Below the pieces are notes generated by a model. That model was not told the DNA's origin and did no database searches. It saw nothing but the letters and a program-made list of their open reading frames with translations. From Flavobacteriales bacterium (GTDB taxonomy: Bacteria; Bacteroidota; Bacteroidia; Flavobacteriales; CAJXXR01): a stretch of 64,000 nucleotides of DNA. The number at the start of each line of letters is the position of its first letter. Position 1 is the first letter of the stretch. Made by a program: the position numbers and the translations under genes. The stretch covers positions 185,204 through 249,203 of the forward strand of contig JAOAQX010000005.1 in NCBI GenBank assembly GCA_025210805.1, given 5' to 3'. This document shows positions 63,816 to 64,000 of this stretch, one piece after another.

Positions 63816-64000
63816 TTACTTAAAAATCATCACCTTACCTTTAAAGCTACCTTTGGAGTCTTCAATTTGGTTTATATATTCAATAATAAAATAATAGGAA
63901 CCATCATTCATCAATGATCCCGAAAAATCGCGACCATCCCAAAGAGCTTTTTGGTCATTTGTTTCATAGATTAAACTACCCCATCGGTTGTAAAAAGAAG
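63816..64000 (-). CDS. T9SS type B (gliding-motility C-terminal domain) protein, C-terminal fragment
   Basis: The minus-strand frame entering from the right edge ends at TAA 63816-63818. The last 61 residues contain FYNRWGSLIYETND, WDGRDFSGSLMNDG and SYYFIIEYIN, and end GSFKGKVMIFK, which is the typical gliding-motility-associated C-terminal domain used as a T9SS type B signal. The N-terminal part lies outside the window, so the domain content and size are unknown. Confidence 0.82.
   Translation of the reverse strand, partial: SFYNRWGSLIYETNDQKALWDGRDFSGSLMNDGSYYFIIEYINQIEDSKGSFKGKVMIFK

Noticed and set aside
63915..63945. CCCGAAAAATCGCGAC, similar to the core hairpin of the dispersed repeat
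   Set aside because: It lies inside the type B C-terminal domain and encodes conserved residues (GRDFSG); no flanking terminus is present.
1..64000. Defence islands, prophage, integrated elements
   Set aside because: No recognisable restriction, toxin-antitoxin, CRISPR, phage or integrase gene was found; genes and base composition look uniform.

Overview
The window is a low-GC chromosomal segment of a Bacteroidota bacterium, most likely in the order Flavobacteriales. The evidence is the type IX secretion translocon SprA in the arrangement gldA - maeB - ruvA - sprA - gcvH - vanZ - tonB, several T9SS cargo proteins with type A or type B sorting domains, TonB-dependent receptors, menaquinone synthesis (MenA), promoters of the TTG-N19-TAnnTTTG type, and a tmRNA whose tag reads GNENYALAA. 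No transposase, integrase, phage, CRISPR or restriction gene is visible.

Layout. 1-4.3 kb: an incomplete secreted protein, then a minus-strand run of a membrane J-protein, menA, an ElaA-like acetyltransferase and rsmD, followed by two small membrane proteins (DUF5684-like and DUF805) separated by a perfect 42-bp palindrome. 4.4-5.7 kb: an OmpA-family porin. 6.0-10.4 kb: a cobalamin-riboswitch operon encoding a DUF4465 T9SS cargo protein, a second T9SS-type surface protein and a BtuB-like receptor. 10.5-12.9 kb: a divergent T9SS type B surface protein. 12.9-20.3 kb: rarA and tamB on the minus strand, tsaD and a tetrapyrrole-methylase-fold methyltransferase on the plus strand. 20.6-30.4 kb: a giant alpha-2-macroglobulin-like protein, recO, a TonB receptor and an alpha/beta hydrolase. 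30.6-33.0 kb: a lipoprotein and outer-membrane barrel pair of unknown function. 33.4-46.0 kb: the gliding/T9SS block. 46.2-50.4 kb: a small surface-glycan locus. 51.0-53.6 kb: a class II (B12-dependent) ribonucleotide reductase. 53.7-56.6 kb: a MATE transporter, an ECF-like sigma factor with an unannotated 48-codon gene behind it, and tmRNA. 56.7-59.8 kb: Wzc-like and Wza-like capsule export proteins. 60.0-63.3 kb: rlmH, a SulP transporter with an extra soluble insert, a HAD phosphatase and a CAU-anticodon tRNA. 63.8 kb to the end: the C-terminus of another T9SS type B protein.

How parts connect. B12 import under a cobalamin riboswitch and a B12-dependent ribonucleotide reductase point to a cell that relies on scavenged cobalamin. 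SprA would export the T9SS cargoes seen here, including the proposed B12-capture proteins. TonB would energise the two receptors. A family of short, non-coding, terminal-inverted-repeat elements (four copies, about 3.3, 20.3, 33.3 and 46.8 kb) is scattered between gene blocks. The most interesting signals are the T9SS-routed cobalamin operon, this repeat family, and the 48-aa gene downstream of the sigma factor.
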